A DNA stretch of 64,000 bases. It comes from Erythrocercus mccallii. Its lineage: Eukaryota; Chordata; Aves; Passeriformes; Dicruridae. Each line of letters begins with the position of its first letter. The first letter of the stretch is position 1. Both the position numbers and the translations under genes were made by a program. The stretch covers positions 248,001 to 312,000 of the forward strand of contig VZRG01000276.1 in the NCBI GenBank assembly GCA_013397435.1, given 5' to 3'. A model generated the notes under the pieces. That model saw only the letters and a program-made list of their open reading frames with translations, made no database searches and was not told the DNA's origin. This document shows, in pieces, positions 23,301-34,814 of the stretch.

Positions 23301-24178
23301 TGAGTACTGCTATTATTAATGAAGGACTATAATGGTTCTAAATTTAGAGTTATAGTTCAATATAGAGTTTAAGCTCTTTGCTGGGGTTACAGCCATGAGG
23401 GTCTGTATGTAAGCAGTCCCTGTTAATTACTGACACATATATATAAGATGGTATCTGCTTGTGTCTCATTATTTTGATTTGAAGACACCATACCATAAAC
23501 ATTCAGAATGCTAAAACCCCAGGAGAAGATGAACATGCTGATAACATGAGCATAAAGTTGTCAAAGGCAGATAACCTTGACTATGGCTCCAAGCAGGGCT
23601 TCTGTGAAACCACAAGCTGAACATGCCCTTTGGAAACTGTAACATATATTGTAGTCTAAATCTTAAATATACACATCCTAGCAAAAAAAAATAATTCCAC
23701 CACCCTGTGAAAATATTAAAAATAGCACTTTCTATTGTGGTTTTATATGCTATATATTTAGAATAACCTAAACATCATTTGAAAAAGTGAAGGGTAATTT
23801 ATGTCAGCATTTAAGACTACCTAGAAATGCAGGGGCAGCATTAATAATTTTTGTTAGTTTGTAATGCCATGAAGTATTTATTAGGCTACATATGTTCATT
23901 TCTTCTTTGGTCTTAACTCCAATGTACGTAGTCCCTGATGCTGGTTTGTAGTATGAAATTCCTTTAGAGCGTGGAGATGTGAGTGGGTCCTTGAGAAGCA
24001 CGGGCAGCTGGCAGGCAGTGATGGCACATTGCCCAGGTTGGAATAAGAGCAGCAGGAAGGTGACACAGGCATCATGGCTGCTACCATCGTGTCCAGCATG
24101 GTGGCCTCATTGCCCTCCTTGGTGAGAAAAAGGTTGTGCTCAGGGAAAGTCTGCCTGGGGGGTGTAATTCTGTAAGCA
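20336..24178. other. non-repetitive DNA, no gene recognised
   Basis: About 3.8 kb. No transposon or RNA gene is recognised. The stretch 23930-24178 is more GC-rich than its surroundings and holds overlapping minus-strand frames of 65-68 codons that match nothing I know. The last four bases before 24179 are single-copy flank of the next LTR. Confidence 0.5.
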
Positions 24179-24182
24179 ATGC

Positions 24183-24807
24183 TGTGGGAATTCTGCTGCT
24201 GGCAGATCCCAATATTTTTGATAAAAAGTCCTTTCCCAAGCCCCGTGTCAGAAGAAAGGTCAGGAACTCATCAGCTTTCTTGTTCAAGGTTGTTTATTTC
24301 TCCATATCTTGTAATATTTTGCTTTCTGCCTTGTGAGATCTTCTCAGCCGCAAGGTCAGCTCCTGACTACCCACTGCAAGGTGGTGCTTAACTTTTATAC
24401 TAGACAATACGTATTTCATATTTACAATTAAATACCAATAACTATCCCCTATGTTAGACAGTCAACTTCTATTCTAATCCAATCCAAAAGTGCCACCATC
24501 ACAGCAGAAAATGGAGGACATGAAGAAGAAGAACAGGGAAACACCCAAATCCCTCCATCTTGCCTCCACAAGCCCTCACTCTAAAAATCCCCAAATTCTA
24601 CATTTTCACCCTGTGATAAATTAACTACTATAAATATATATATTAAACTCTTGTGGTTTGTAATTCTTCACATAGAGATGGTAATTTCTCCCATGGACTC
24701 AGATCAAAGGTATCATTGCTGCTGGCCTCGTGCCAAGGCTTCCGAGCCCCCTGCCATGCTCTTGGACCAGCCAGGGCGGCCAGAGGGATGTCCTGGATTC
24801 CGACACA
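24183..24807 (-). mobile_element. solo LTR of an endogenous retrovirus (625 bp, 4-bp TSD)
   Basis: On the minus strand the element starts TGTGTCGGAATCC (at 24807) and ends GAATTCCCACA (at 24183), an imperfect inverted terminal repeat. It is flanked on both sides by ATGC (24179-24182 and 24808-24811), a 4-bp TSD. A TATAAAA box (minus, 24393-24399) and an AATAAA signal (minus, 24293-24298) are in the right order and about 95 bp apart, leaving about 110 bp for the end of R and U5. There is no retroviral internal sequence outside the boundaries, so it is a solo LTR. A 4-bp TSD favours class I; the sequence also recalls avian ERVL-type LTRs, which normally give 5 bp, so the class is unsettled. Confidence 0.88.
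24393..24399 (-). promoter_or_regulatory. TATA box of the 24183-24807 LTR
   Basis: TATAAAA on the minus strand, about 95 bp upstream of AATAAA (24293-24298) inside a TSD-bounded LTR. It is the U3 promoter by position. Confidence 0.55.
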
Positions 24808-24811
24808 ATGC

Positions 24812-26307
24812 CTGCCCTGGAAAGGTCAGACACCCTCCCATTTAGCACAAGCTGAGGGATATCTCAGGGTTTCTTCCAGCTGTATTTTCTGCAGATCTGC
24901 TCTAGAGCAGTTCATATGGATTTGGAAGACTAACCACATAAATCTTGAAAATATGGTTAATACTGACAGGATGTCACCAGTGCTTCTCCAAATACTTTCA
25001 GGTCAAGCTTCTACTTAATGTGGAACTCAAAAGACCCTCTTTATGTGTTTATGAGAAACACTTTGTTTGATGGGGGTTAATGCACACTAAATGTAAAACA
25101 TAGTGCAAGGATACTGCATAGTGCTTCTCCTGGGAAAACAGTTAAAGAATCTCTTTTTAGTAGTTCAATACTTTTTGTGTTGCATCAAGTTCTTGTGCAA
25201 AGGATACTGCCCTTTCATCCTCTAATTTATTAGAGGAGGAGAAAAATTATTTGAATAACACAGATACTGTTCTTTAGAAAAGTTTAGATGTGCTGTTGAC
25301 TCACTCATACCCTCAAAAATAAGTACATGTATTTAAGAATCACTATTTTTTCCCATTAAAAAAAAATTTATTTTTGGAATTCACAGTTCAATTTTTCAAC
25401 AAAATATAAATAAGCACAAGTGTAGCACATGCCCACAGCAAGAACAAAATGCTGTCACAATAGTGATTTATCACACAGGAGCTTGCTGTTGCCATTTCTT
25501 TGCTCTGCAGGCCCATGTTGCTAGAGAAAACGTGAGTCAAGCCTAGCTCTTTGCTGTCAGAAAATAGATAGTTGAATTATTTAACATATGAGAGACCGAA
25601 GTGATATGAACACAAAAGGCCAGCAAGTTTCTAGTCTCCAGAGACATTTGTAAATCCTGTCTCCATGAAAGTGATACACTGTTTATCTAGGTCAGGCTGC
25701 CAAATGTAATACATATTTATATATCTTCCATTCCAGGCTAAGCATCATGTCAAAAATGTCATCAGGAAGTATGAACAAACACATAGTGATAGTAGTACCC
25801 ATTAGCTTTGTGGTTACATCAAGCTTTTCTCTCAAGAAATCCCATTTGCCGTATTTACTAATCGGTAACTGGTGGGTGATATCTCCCTGTCCTTATCTCG
25901 ACCTGTGGGTGTTTCATTCTGTTTTCTCTCCCCTGTCCAGCTGGGGAGGGGTGTGACACAGTGGCTTTGCTGGGTACTCAGCATCCAGCCAGGGTCAATC
26001 CATCACAATATTTTATTAAAATCAATGTCTGTAAAGAGGGAAAAATTGTGGGATTTTTTTTCCCTGATGTCAGGCCAGGGACAGACAGAAACAGCCCTGC
26101 CAACAGCCCTGCCCTACTCCTTAAGGAAACTAAGCATGTGATTTTGTGCAGGTCTTTACAACCTGGTCTGTCTCTCTTCTCACGCTACAATTTGACCACT
26201 CTCCAACCTGCTTTTTCTCCATGAGGGGGAAGACAGTAAACAGCTGTGAAATGGCTAAAAACTGTCCGTTGTCTTGGCAGAGCAAGTAAGGCATGCCAGT
26301 GTGATGA
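24812..26307. other. non-repetitive DNA leading into an LTR
   Basis: About 1.5 kb. A small palindrome (CCTCTAAT/ATTAGAGG) lies at 25219-25236. The part 25950-26307, next to the following LTR, is somewhat GC-richer and carries an open minus-strand frame that continues out of the LTR (26130-26411). It could be leftover internal ERV sequence (the 5' leader side) or host DNA; I cannot decide from the sequence. Confidence 0.4.
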
Positions 26308-26803
26308 TGTACTGGTTTGAGAGCAAAACCAGTGAGAGACTCCAAGTCAGTAATACAATTTATTAAAAAGAAAAGAAAGAAGTAAAATAAAGTAAAATAA
26401 AATAAATGCAATAGTACAAAAAAACCCCACTGACAGAGACAGAATACAACCTGACACCCTGTTGGGGTGATGGTAGCAGTACAGATGAATGTGGTCTTAT
26501 TGAAGCAGTAATCCTGTAGAAAGGTCCGGTAGCTCTGGTCCTCTGGGAGTCCAGTGGGTAAAAAGCCCCCCTGTGCTGTCCCAAATCCCAGATTATATCC
26601 AGGTGGGAATGCTTGGCTCCTCCTGCGGGGTGAAGCATCTCACAATGGGCTGATATCATTCTATGAGTCATGCAGTGGGTCCTTGATGGCCCATTGAACA
26701 GAGAGAGCTCCTGGAGAGAATTATCTGTGAGTCATGCAGCACAGCATTGATGGGCCCATAACAGAAGATAAGGGAGATACTGTCACACCTGTTTTTTTTA
26801 ACA
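26308..26803 (-). mobile_element. ERVL-like LTR (about 0.5 kb), minus strand
   Basis: Read on the minus strand this is an LTR with a GATATAAT box (26592-26599), an AATAAA signal (26359-26364) preceded by an unusual T/A-rich tract of TTTTA units, and a U5 that ends ACTTGGAGTCTCTCACTGG... AGTACA. The wording of the U5 is one I associate with songbird ERVL LTRs. The ends TGT (minus, at 26803) and ACA (minus, at 26308) are the most likely boundaries, but no TSD is visible at them, so either end could be off by tens of bases or the insertion could have been rearranged. The 3' end carries a hairpin (ACTGGTTT/AAACCAGT, 26311-26333). R would be about 200 bp long, longer than in the other LTRs here. 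Confidence 0.8.
26365..26406 (+). repeat. A-rich (AAAAT/AAAG)n tract inside the LTR
   Basis: An A-rich run with AAAAG, AAAGT and TAAAATAA units lies directly upstream (in element orientation) of the AATAAA signal. It belongs to the LTR's own R region and is probably not a later expansion. Confidence 0.7.
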
Positions 26804-28410
26804 GCCCCTGAAGATGGTGATAGAATACATACATTTTAACCTAGGATAGATGACCCTGAAGTTTGGCTGCCAAGGGCTTCAAGCCCTTCAAGCCCTTCAC
26901 ACCACGGGTGCCTTCACATGTAACAGCAATGAAGCAGCTTCCTCTTCCCTCTCATACCTCTCATGAGCTTGTACTCATGGCCACAAGCACGGCCAACGTC
27001 CTAAGGGTTACTAAGCTGCAAAATCACCTAGAAACAGGAAATGTGAAAAGGAATTAGAGAGTACTGTAAATAAGGAAAAAGACAAATTCTTAGGTGAGGG
27101 AATGTTACTGCCCTGGAGGGATAGAGTCTCCTGGTCTCTGCCACAAAAATCCTCATCATTGCTTGTCCTTTGACTTTTCTCACATGGCCATTGTCTGGAA
27201 AGGTCTCATGTTTTAGTACTTGACTGAATACATTTAAGTTAAATGCTCAAAGCTGCTGAGCACTCAACAACTAACTGGCCCTGAAAGTATTAAAAACATG
27301 CTTAGATAAGCATCCAGACTCTGGAAAAGATATAAGCCTGTAAATAAGGGATTTATCCAAGTGTTGACGTTTGCACTGTGGCTCCTTCTCACCCTGTAGT
27401 TATTAACTCTGTCGTAGCAAATTTGTACAAAGTGATGCTGTCTATAAATCCTTAATTCTACTATCTGTTAACTTTTAAATCCTTGGCTTTGCAACCTGAC
27501 TGATTCTTCAGAAGAAATGTCTGTGTAGTCTTGGGTTTTTAGAAGGCAGACTAAAATAACAGAAATTTTCTCATGAGAAATTTTCTTTTGACAGAATCAG
27601 AGCCTTCTATCACAGAGATCTTTGTCATTTCAGCAGCAGAATAACTGATAGCAGTATCAGATTGTCATCACCTGTTTACCAGCAGTGAAGGAGAATGAAA
27701 AGTGCCCTTTCCAAGGTGCTTTATAACCCATGGCTGATACCAAGTTTGGGAAATTAGAACTGTGCTCTGCATCTTGAAGAGAAAGATCTTTGATGGTTAG
27801 AGATCCTTCTTTGCTACATGTATCATGGTCTTTTCATCAGTCCTCAGAAGTCAGTTCTCTTTCTTAGCTAATCTCAGGCTTACCAGCTTCTCCTGGATCT
27901 TTAGACATCACTTGTCCTAACCTAGTTCTTCAACTGTGTCCTTATTATCCCTAGTTTTTGCACTAAGTGGTAGACTTCTCCCTGCTGCCTGGGTGCCAGA
28001 GTTCAGAATGTTCAAGACCATGTTGTGAAACTTTGTTCTTGTAAAAAATATTCAGTAAGGTTTTATAAGAAAAGCACGACACTCTGCTATCTCTGGGCAT
28101 GTCCTGCCACTTGCAATTCTACTGTGGAAACAGTATTTGCCTATTTCCACTGAGCTGCTTCTGTCTGTGTGGTTTCTGTAAGGATAAGACATCTGATATA
28201 GCAGCCAAAATCCATGAGAAACACAATCTATCTGGGGGCTCCTGTCCTAAATTTGTTTAAAAATCAAGATGTTCCTGTCAGCTAAGAAACAGAGCCAGTC
28301 TGCCCTGCCACTTGCTTTCCTGTGTGTCCTAATCTGCTGCAGCACTGTGGGAAGAAAAACAGCGCAGTGAAGGGAAACATTCACTATCCTGTTTCAAAAT
28401 AAGACAGGAA

Positions 28411-28452
28411 ATCTCAAATTGTGCTAGACCGATCTCAAATTGTGCTAGACCG
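28411..28452 (+). repeat. perfect two-copy 21-bp tandem duplication
   Basis: The unit begins ATCTCAAATTGTGCTAGA at 28411 and is repeated without a mismatch from 28432. Perfect identity suggests a recent replication-slippage or repair event. Confidence 0.95.
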
Positions 28453-30051
28453 TCCCCAAACTCCTGAAATCTTTGCTTTAAATGTTTCTTGTGCTGTGCT
28501 GAAAAAAGCAGCTGCCAAACCATTTGTAGACTTGGTGTTGAACAGTGAACTTAGGCTGGGAAGGGGAAGATCCTTTAGTAATGACACCACATAATTTGTT
28601 GTTACTGAAGTCCATATTTATCCTATTAATAAAGAGTTTGGCATTAACATTTTGTGTAAATGAGGATAATTTATTAAGTAAAAAAAGAAACTAAGGAAAA
28701 CAGATTGCTCCAGAGGGCAAAGAAATATATCACTGCAAACATACATAATGAATGCAATTTATAAAGCACTTTTAATTAAAAGTTTTTAACTTGAATTATA
28801 TAATTTGATTGCAAAAGCACGTTTTATTAAGCCAAACTTCTCAGTTGATCTTTATACACCATTTAAGAGAAAATAACCATTATTTTTATAGCTGTCTCTT
28901 TGTCATTAAGAAATTTTTTATTTATAACTTACCAAAGTAGCGTAAACAAAATATTTGGGATCTGTGCTCTTGTTCACCAGAATTTCCTCTGAATTAATTT
29001 CCATCTGTCTAGGCCTTTTAACAATGATAATTATTCTTCTTTATAGGACTGATGTATAATACTAATTCTTGCATACTGCTTTTTATAACAGACTTGGATA
29101 GCTTTCTCTTAGCTTGGGAGCATGTATGCTTATTGTCCTTCAAACATATGCTATATATTATCATCTGCTAAAAGACACATATAAGAAGCATCTGCCTCAG
29201 TGAGGAGTCATCTCTGGCTGACTGTTTGCTTTTAGAATATTAGTGAAGAAGGTGGTCTCAGCTCTGTCCCACAAAACCTCTGGTTTGCATAAGAACTTGC
29301 TGCACAGAATAAAGAAAAACTGCATTCCCAGCTTTTGAAAACATTGAGCAATTTGAGAGCAAGTTGGGTACAGATGGTGGATACAAGTGGTTTCTAAATT
29401 ATGGTTTTCACTGTGAAAGTGTTCACCTGAGATGAAGTCATGGACAGCTCTGGGAATGATCCATCTTCTCCTCCTTAGTTTTAAGTTTCAGTATCAATAA
29501 TGGAGGAAGTTCTGAAACTTGGAATAGGGGCTGGATGTCCAGTCAAAAAATCAACTTGATATTTCTTTGAGATATTAAGCCTTAACAGAACAAAAGGTAT
29601 TATACTTCAGCAAAAGCTGACCTGGGTTTTTTATGGCTATGTGTGTTGTGTATCCACCTCCTCTGGTTCTTTCTAGCTAGTAAAACAGACTCATTCAGTT
29701 AATTTTTGGATAAAGATGTTTTACCTTGCATTTAGTATGCTTGGGAAGTGGTAGGTGAGACACAGAATTTGTGACTCATCTCACTTACTAATATTCCCTC
29801 CTCCTGATTCCAAGAGAATTTAGATATTGAATTCTTCTCTGAACAGCCTAACTTTTGGAGGTGGATCAGTGAGATTCAGCTTTGAACGTTCCTCTTGCCA
29901 GGTTTCATAGAATGTAACACGATAGCCTACAGCAGTTTTGCAGTGAGATTTACTTGCATCACTGTTCTTCAAAAGCTGAAGAGCAGAGGGACTAAGTCCT
30001 TCCTTGGAGTGCCATTCTGTACTCCCCAAAACACAAAATTCACCTGTTACC

Positions 30052-30068
30052 TTTTTTTTTTTTTTTTT
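30052..30068 (+). repeat. T17 homopolymer
   Basis: A run of 17 T. On the minus strand it is an A-tract inside an otherwise open frame (29820-30095), where it would encode six lysines. No processed-transcript features (TSD, upstream polyadenylation signal) were found around it. Confidence 0.9.
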
Positions 30069-33000
30069 AGTGAATGAGCAGAATTTATCCTTCAAAAACC
30101 TTTAAAAATTACAAATAGACTAATCCACTATTAAAATAAAGGTCTTGTTTCTGTGTCAGAAGGTTCTAGACCTTGTTAATGCCCGCAAATAGCTTTTCTA
30201 TTGATGTAAAGTGGAAGTTGTATTTGGCCACAAGAAAATGAAGGGAGTTATATAAACCAAGAAAAGGAGAAGGCTCCTGAGAACCTTTCACTGAAGTTTG
30301 GGATTGAGAAAATTAATTGTCTAACCTCCAAATTAGAAGCCATCTGTGTAGATCCTCAGTTTGCTGTTTACCTTTCATAAAATGCTGAAGTTTGCAGCTT
30401 CTTTCTGAGACATTAAAATCAGGATTTCTCCCAAAACCATCTTTTTCAATTTTAGCTAAAAATGGTAAGGTTTATTTCTGATCTGTTTCAGGACCTTTAT
30501 CTTTCCCACAGACATAAACAGGTTTCAATTTGTTGGTCCTCCTGATTACCAGCAATTCTGCCTGAGTAATCTCACACCTTGAAGAATAAGAATTGGCATA
30601 AGAATAATGTAATTTCATTTCATATTGCAAATGTTTCTTCCTTTTTTCTTCCATGTGGTTTTTCAGAGTCAGGGAGCATTTTAGGCTCACTGATTTCCCT
30701 CCTACATCATCATTTTGCACTGTCAAGTGTGCAAAGAAAGAGCTACAGAGCTGTTTGGTCCTTTTATAGTGCTGATAATCAACATGCTGCCCTTTGTGAG
30801 GCTGTCATGTTCAAGTACAGGATCCAACATCTTCTGAAGAAAGCTGCTAGCACTTGTCTTTGAATTGCTTTTCCTCTGCTCAAGACAAATGCTGACATTA
30901 CCTTTCTGATTTTCGTAAGGAGACCACAGTCTGAAGCTGCAATTGCTGTGAGGAGCAAGTAAAGCATGAACGTACTCAGACACTGCAAAGACTGCTTATA
31001 CACATTTCAAATCCTCTTTCAGGCCATTCCACTCCAAAGTTTTAGAGTGCTTTGGTTTTCAACCTGTGATATGAGGAGAGTTTTTGGGGTTACTTCAGCC
31101 TTGGGCTTATGTGTCTAAGATGTGTCTGGGTGTCTTTATGTATTATCCTTCTTCCTGCCATGGTACCCTGCATTCATTCAAGGCATTGACTAGACCATTG
31201 CTTCCAAACAGCAGGTCTATATCCTGGTACAAAAAGATCATTATAGGAATTGGAAATGTTATCATTAGTGCTTGGACATGATTTTGCTATCTTTCCCACA
31301 AAGAGATGCTTTTTTTTTTCTCTACCTTCCGTTTTATTTCTTAAATCTCTGGCATTTTTAGTTGCCAGGAGGTGGTGCTGATGTACTCCTCTTGGTCAGG
31401 AGCCTGTGGTACCTCTGAGCACACAAGAGTGAGAAGCAGTTTGATTTTGGCAGACACGTACAAGTTATTCGGTGAGAATATTTGGTTACAATTTTACACC
31501 AGTTAAATTTCATGTCACTGAAGCCAGCTGCTAATATTGTGCTGCTGTATTGATTCTGCTGTGAGGAGGAGCTGGACTGCTTGTCTTCTGTTTCTAAAAC
31601 ACATTGTACCACCTTCTAGGTACCAGGTTCCTTATGTGCAGGGTACCAGTCTAATTATCTAGAAACTCCCTAAGAGAAGCATTAAAGATTAAGCAACCAA
31701 TAGATATGAACTGCAAGGGTAAGTAACTTATATTGTAAATGCTACTGGTTCAGACTGATGTACCCAAGTTTGAATTGCAGTGCATGGAAAAGATGGTGAT
31801 GTTTCCTTGGCACCTCCCTGTGTTGGTGTGCTCCCACTGGACCTGGAAATTCTAAGCAGCCCACTTCACCAAGTGAAGCAGATAGTGTTTCAAGTTGATA
31901 AAACCAGGGTCAGCATGATCTTTTATTCACCTACAATCATCCCTGTCACTGACTTGACCTCCCAGAGTTAGAGCTCATTTTCTCTGTGTCAATCTCACAC
32001 CTCCTTGGCCCTTGCTGGGTTGCTGCCTCAGGCCCAGCTAGTCTGTCAGAGCTCCTTAGGTTGCTGCTGTGACTTCAAACAATATCTGCCTTACCTTGGA
32101 CTTTTGTGTGATGATCAGGTTTTTGAAGCTCTTGTTGTTTGTGTTCTGCACGCTCAGCAGAGCACCAGGTTCCTATCCTTGTGGCTCTCACCAACTCCTG
32201 CTTGCCTTACTACCCTGGACCTGGACTATCCTGCTGCACAGTGGTTGCTCTCCTCTTTTCTGTCCTTTGATGACTAACATAAATTTATAAAAATTCCCAT
32301 CTACTTGTAGAGCTTGTTCCTACAGAGGCCTGGTCAGTAGCCCACAGTCACATTGTCTGGCACAAGCAGAGGGGAAGTGATATTGAAGAGCTAGTATGGC
32401 ATATCAGCTCTTTAGGTTCTCCTTAGATAGTCTTTGACTAGACCCAGCTTGCACTTCTTGATGTAGAGTTAACTTGTTTCTCCCTGTGGTTTTCCTTCTG
32501 TTTTTTTGTTGTCTGACATACAATTCTTCATTTAAGTTTTCTTGTGAATCTTTTCGTATAGGCAGAACTCATCTTTTGGCTGAAGGTCTGTTTCACAGTC
32601 CTGCTCTGAGGCTTCTTGTCTGTATTCAAAATGGCATAATCTGTAACAAATATACCATGTAAGTAAGTTAAGAATACATTGATCTTTCCTCCTGTCTGTG
32701 AGTGCTTGATAGGCAAAGAGATATTCAGAAAGCCAATGTCATAAAACTCCTGTGAGCACAAAAACTAAACTCCTACTGTTAAGCCACCAGTATAAAAGAC
32801 TTGACCTCATAAGGGCAGATAAATCTGCGTGTCACATAAATTCCCTCTCTGGACTCTAATGCTCAGATTCACTGCTTTTCAAGTACTTCAGAATTTCACA
32901 TACGTATTTTTTTCTTTCACATAAAGGCCTTTCTCAGCACGGCACCATGACATTTACTCCTTCTCTCTGTTCCAAGTCTATACTAAAGTTAACTGTAAAT

Positions 33001-34750
33001 TCAGCCTGGCAAGTAAGTTTAACTTGTAGAATAATTCATACTCTTCAAAGAAGTTTATGGTATTTTCAGAGGTTTGGTTCTCTTTCAAATGGCCTAATTT
33101 AAAATACTGGACTCTAAGGCAGTCTTGAGCAGTGAAACTCATAACCTTTCTTGTTTCTGTGCAGATGGAAAGAAGCTGATGCTCTGATTATTTTCATTCA
33201 GAAATCTATGGAGAGATACCAATGGAAATACCAAAGACCTGGCTGTACAACAACCTGTTTCAGTAAAGCCCTCTCTGTAAGATGGATTAAAGAACTGCAT
33301 CCAGGGTGAAGTAAAATGTGAGCATTTGATTGTTATATAGGAGAGGGACAAAATCACTATGACTGATTATCTGCTGAAATCTAGAAGAATTCACAATATC
33401 CACTGACCTTCTACGTCAATGCAAAGAAATGCATTTGAGGGTTTGGGGTTTTTTGGCTTTTTTTTTTTCTTCTTAAAAAGGTTTACATTTTAAAAACACT
33501 ATTAGTTAGCTTAATCTGTATTCCCCTACCCCATCCCCAGCCCCATTTCTCCCACTGCAATAAAGATTTTTTTTTATTTTTTTGGATGGGATTTGGTTGA
33601 GTAAGTGCAAATTGCTTCATTTTTTTTGTGTCTGACTGATGAACTCAGATATCTCTAAACAATTATTTCAGGAAATACTTCAATTAAAACAGGCTTATTT
33701 TTTGTTGGCACAGTTCATCACCAGATCAAGTTTTTCAAGTCATCTTGTCAGGTTGTCTCTAATCCTACCATGTAAGACTGGTGTGACTCTTCTGCAGCTC
33801 AGCATCACCCCAAAAGAGGTGTTTTCAAGCAGCTTTTTCATTAAGAAATGACAAAGCTTTCTATCCTCACCCTCTTGCTGGATTATGTCGTGACAGCCCT
33901 ATGTCAAAAATATGCCTCAGATTCCTTAGGGTCAGGCTTTATCTTGAAGTATGACAGGAGAATGGAACAGGATCTCTACAGAACAAGTAATTTATGCCAT
34001 GGTTTACTTTCTGCTGAGAGACCGGAATAAATTATTTTAATTTACATTAGGAGAATATTTAGTTTTGATACCAGGAAAAGGTTTCTCTCTAGGGTAAATG
34101 CAACATGCATAGTCATAGAGTGTGGTTTGTTGAGCTCATGCAAGAAAATTGGATGTGTGCGGGTCTGGAGTCATGGTACAAGGAGGGATAGGGAAGATCA
34201 AAAGTTTTCAACTTGATGTCTGCCTCTGGCTTGCCCAAAAGTTCATTGATTAGGGGGCTAGGGTGACTCATTTTGATGCAGTAATGGTCTGTTCCGGGCC
34301 AAAGTCCTCTCAGCTTGCCCTTACTGCATGGGTCCAGGACTGCTGTAGGGACAGAAGGAACAAGTAGGGACATGCTGGGTAGGTGCGGCTCATCCTACGC
34401 TTGGATAAACTGGGTTTTCTGCACCTGAGCCTCAGTCCTCCCATGCCAAGAGAGGTGTAGGAGATGCCAAACTCCCCTATCCTCAGAGAGGGATGTTAAA
34501 TGTCTCACTGGGGGCTGGCCTTCAGGACCCCCTGAGCATCTTCTGGTTCTACATTTCTATGATTACATTACATGAAAAGCCAGAAAAAAATTAAAACTCC
34601 GGTTATATATCACCTATGACCCTGGAAATGGTAGTTTTGCAGACGTGCTTCCCTGCGTTTTTCATTCAAGGTGTATTGTGCTGTTCATTACAGTATGTCA
34701 GAGTGACAGTAGCATTATTCTCTTATTTACAGTTCTTCCTTTCTCTTCAG

Positions 34751-34814
34751 CAGTGAAAATGAAAAGGAAATCAATGCCATTAAAGAGAATAATGACAAAC
34801 TCACCTCCTGCAAG
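34751..34814 (+). other. exon-like segment (unsupported candidate)
   Basis: A 64-bp stretch is preceded by a good polypyrimidine tract and TTCAG, and followed by CAAG/GTCTGT. In one frame it reads SENEKEINAIKENNDKLTSC, a lysine/glutamate/asparagine-rich sequence like a coiled coil. The donor is weak (C at +3), the length is small, and no partner exon is seen. I do not recognise the peptide. It could equally be a chance frame in AT-rich DNA. Confidence 0.15.

Larger units (their letters stand above)
26804..34740. other. non-repetitive DNA, no gene recognised
   Basis: Almost 8 kb without a recognised transposon. Local items: a triple TTCAAGCCC near 26878-26898, a perfect 21-bp tandem duplication at 28411-28452, a 17-T run at 30052-30068, and two abutting minus-strand frames at 30472-30983. 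The stretch 28600-29150 is very AT-rich and even in composition. Weak CR1-like words occur near 34060-34090 and 34545-34562 but do not make an element. Confidence 0.45.

Noticed and set aside
16982..28452. Short direct repeats as a possible CRISPR array or satellite
   Set aside because: Each locus has only two adjacent copies without spacers, and the genome is a vertebrate one.
29820..30095. Minus-strand frame with a poly-lysine tract as a processed pseudogene
   Set aside because: The A17 tract lies inside the frame, not behind its stop codon, and no target duplication or recognised parent protein was found.
34050..34565. CR1-like words (GATACCAGGAAAAGGTTTCT, and TCTATGATTA near the end)
   Set aside because: The first resembles the middle of a CR1 3' region and the second a CR1 terminus, but the 450 bp between them do not align with CR1, so no element can be called.
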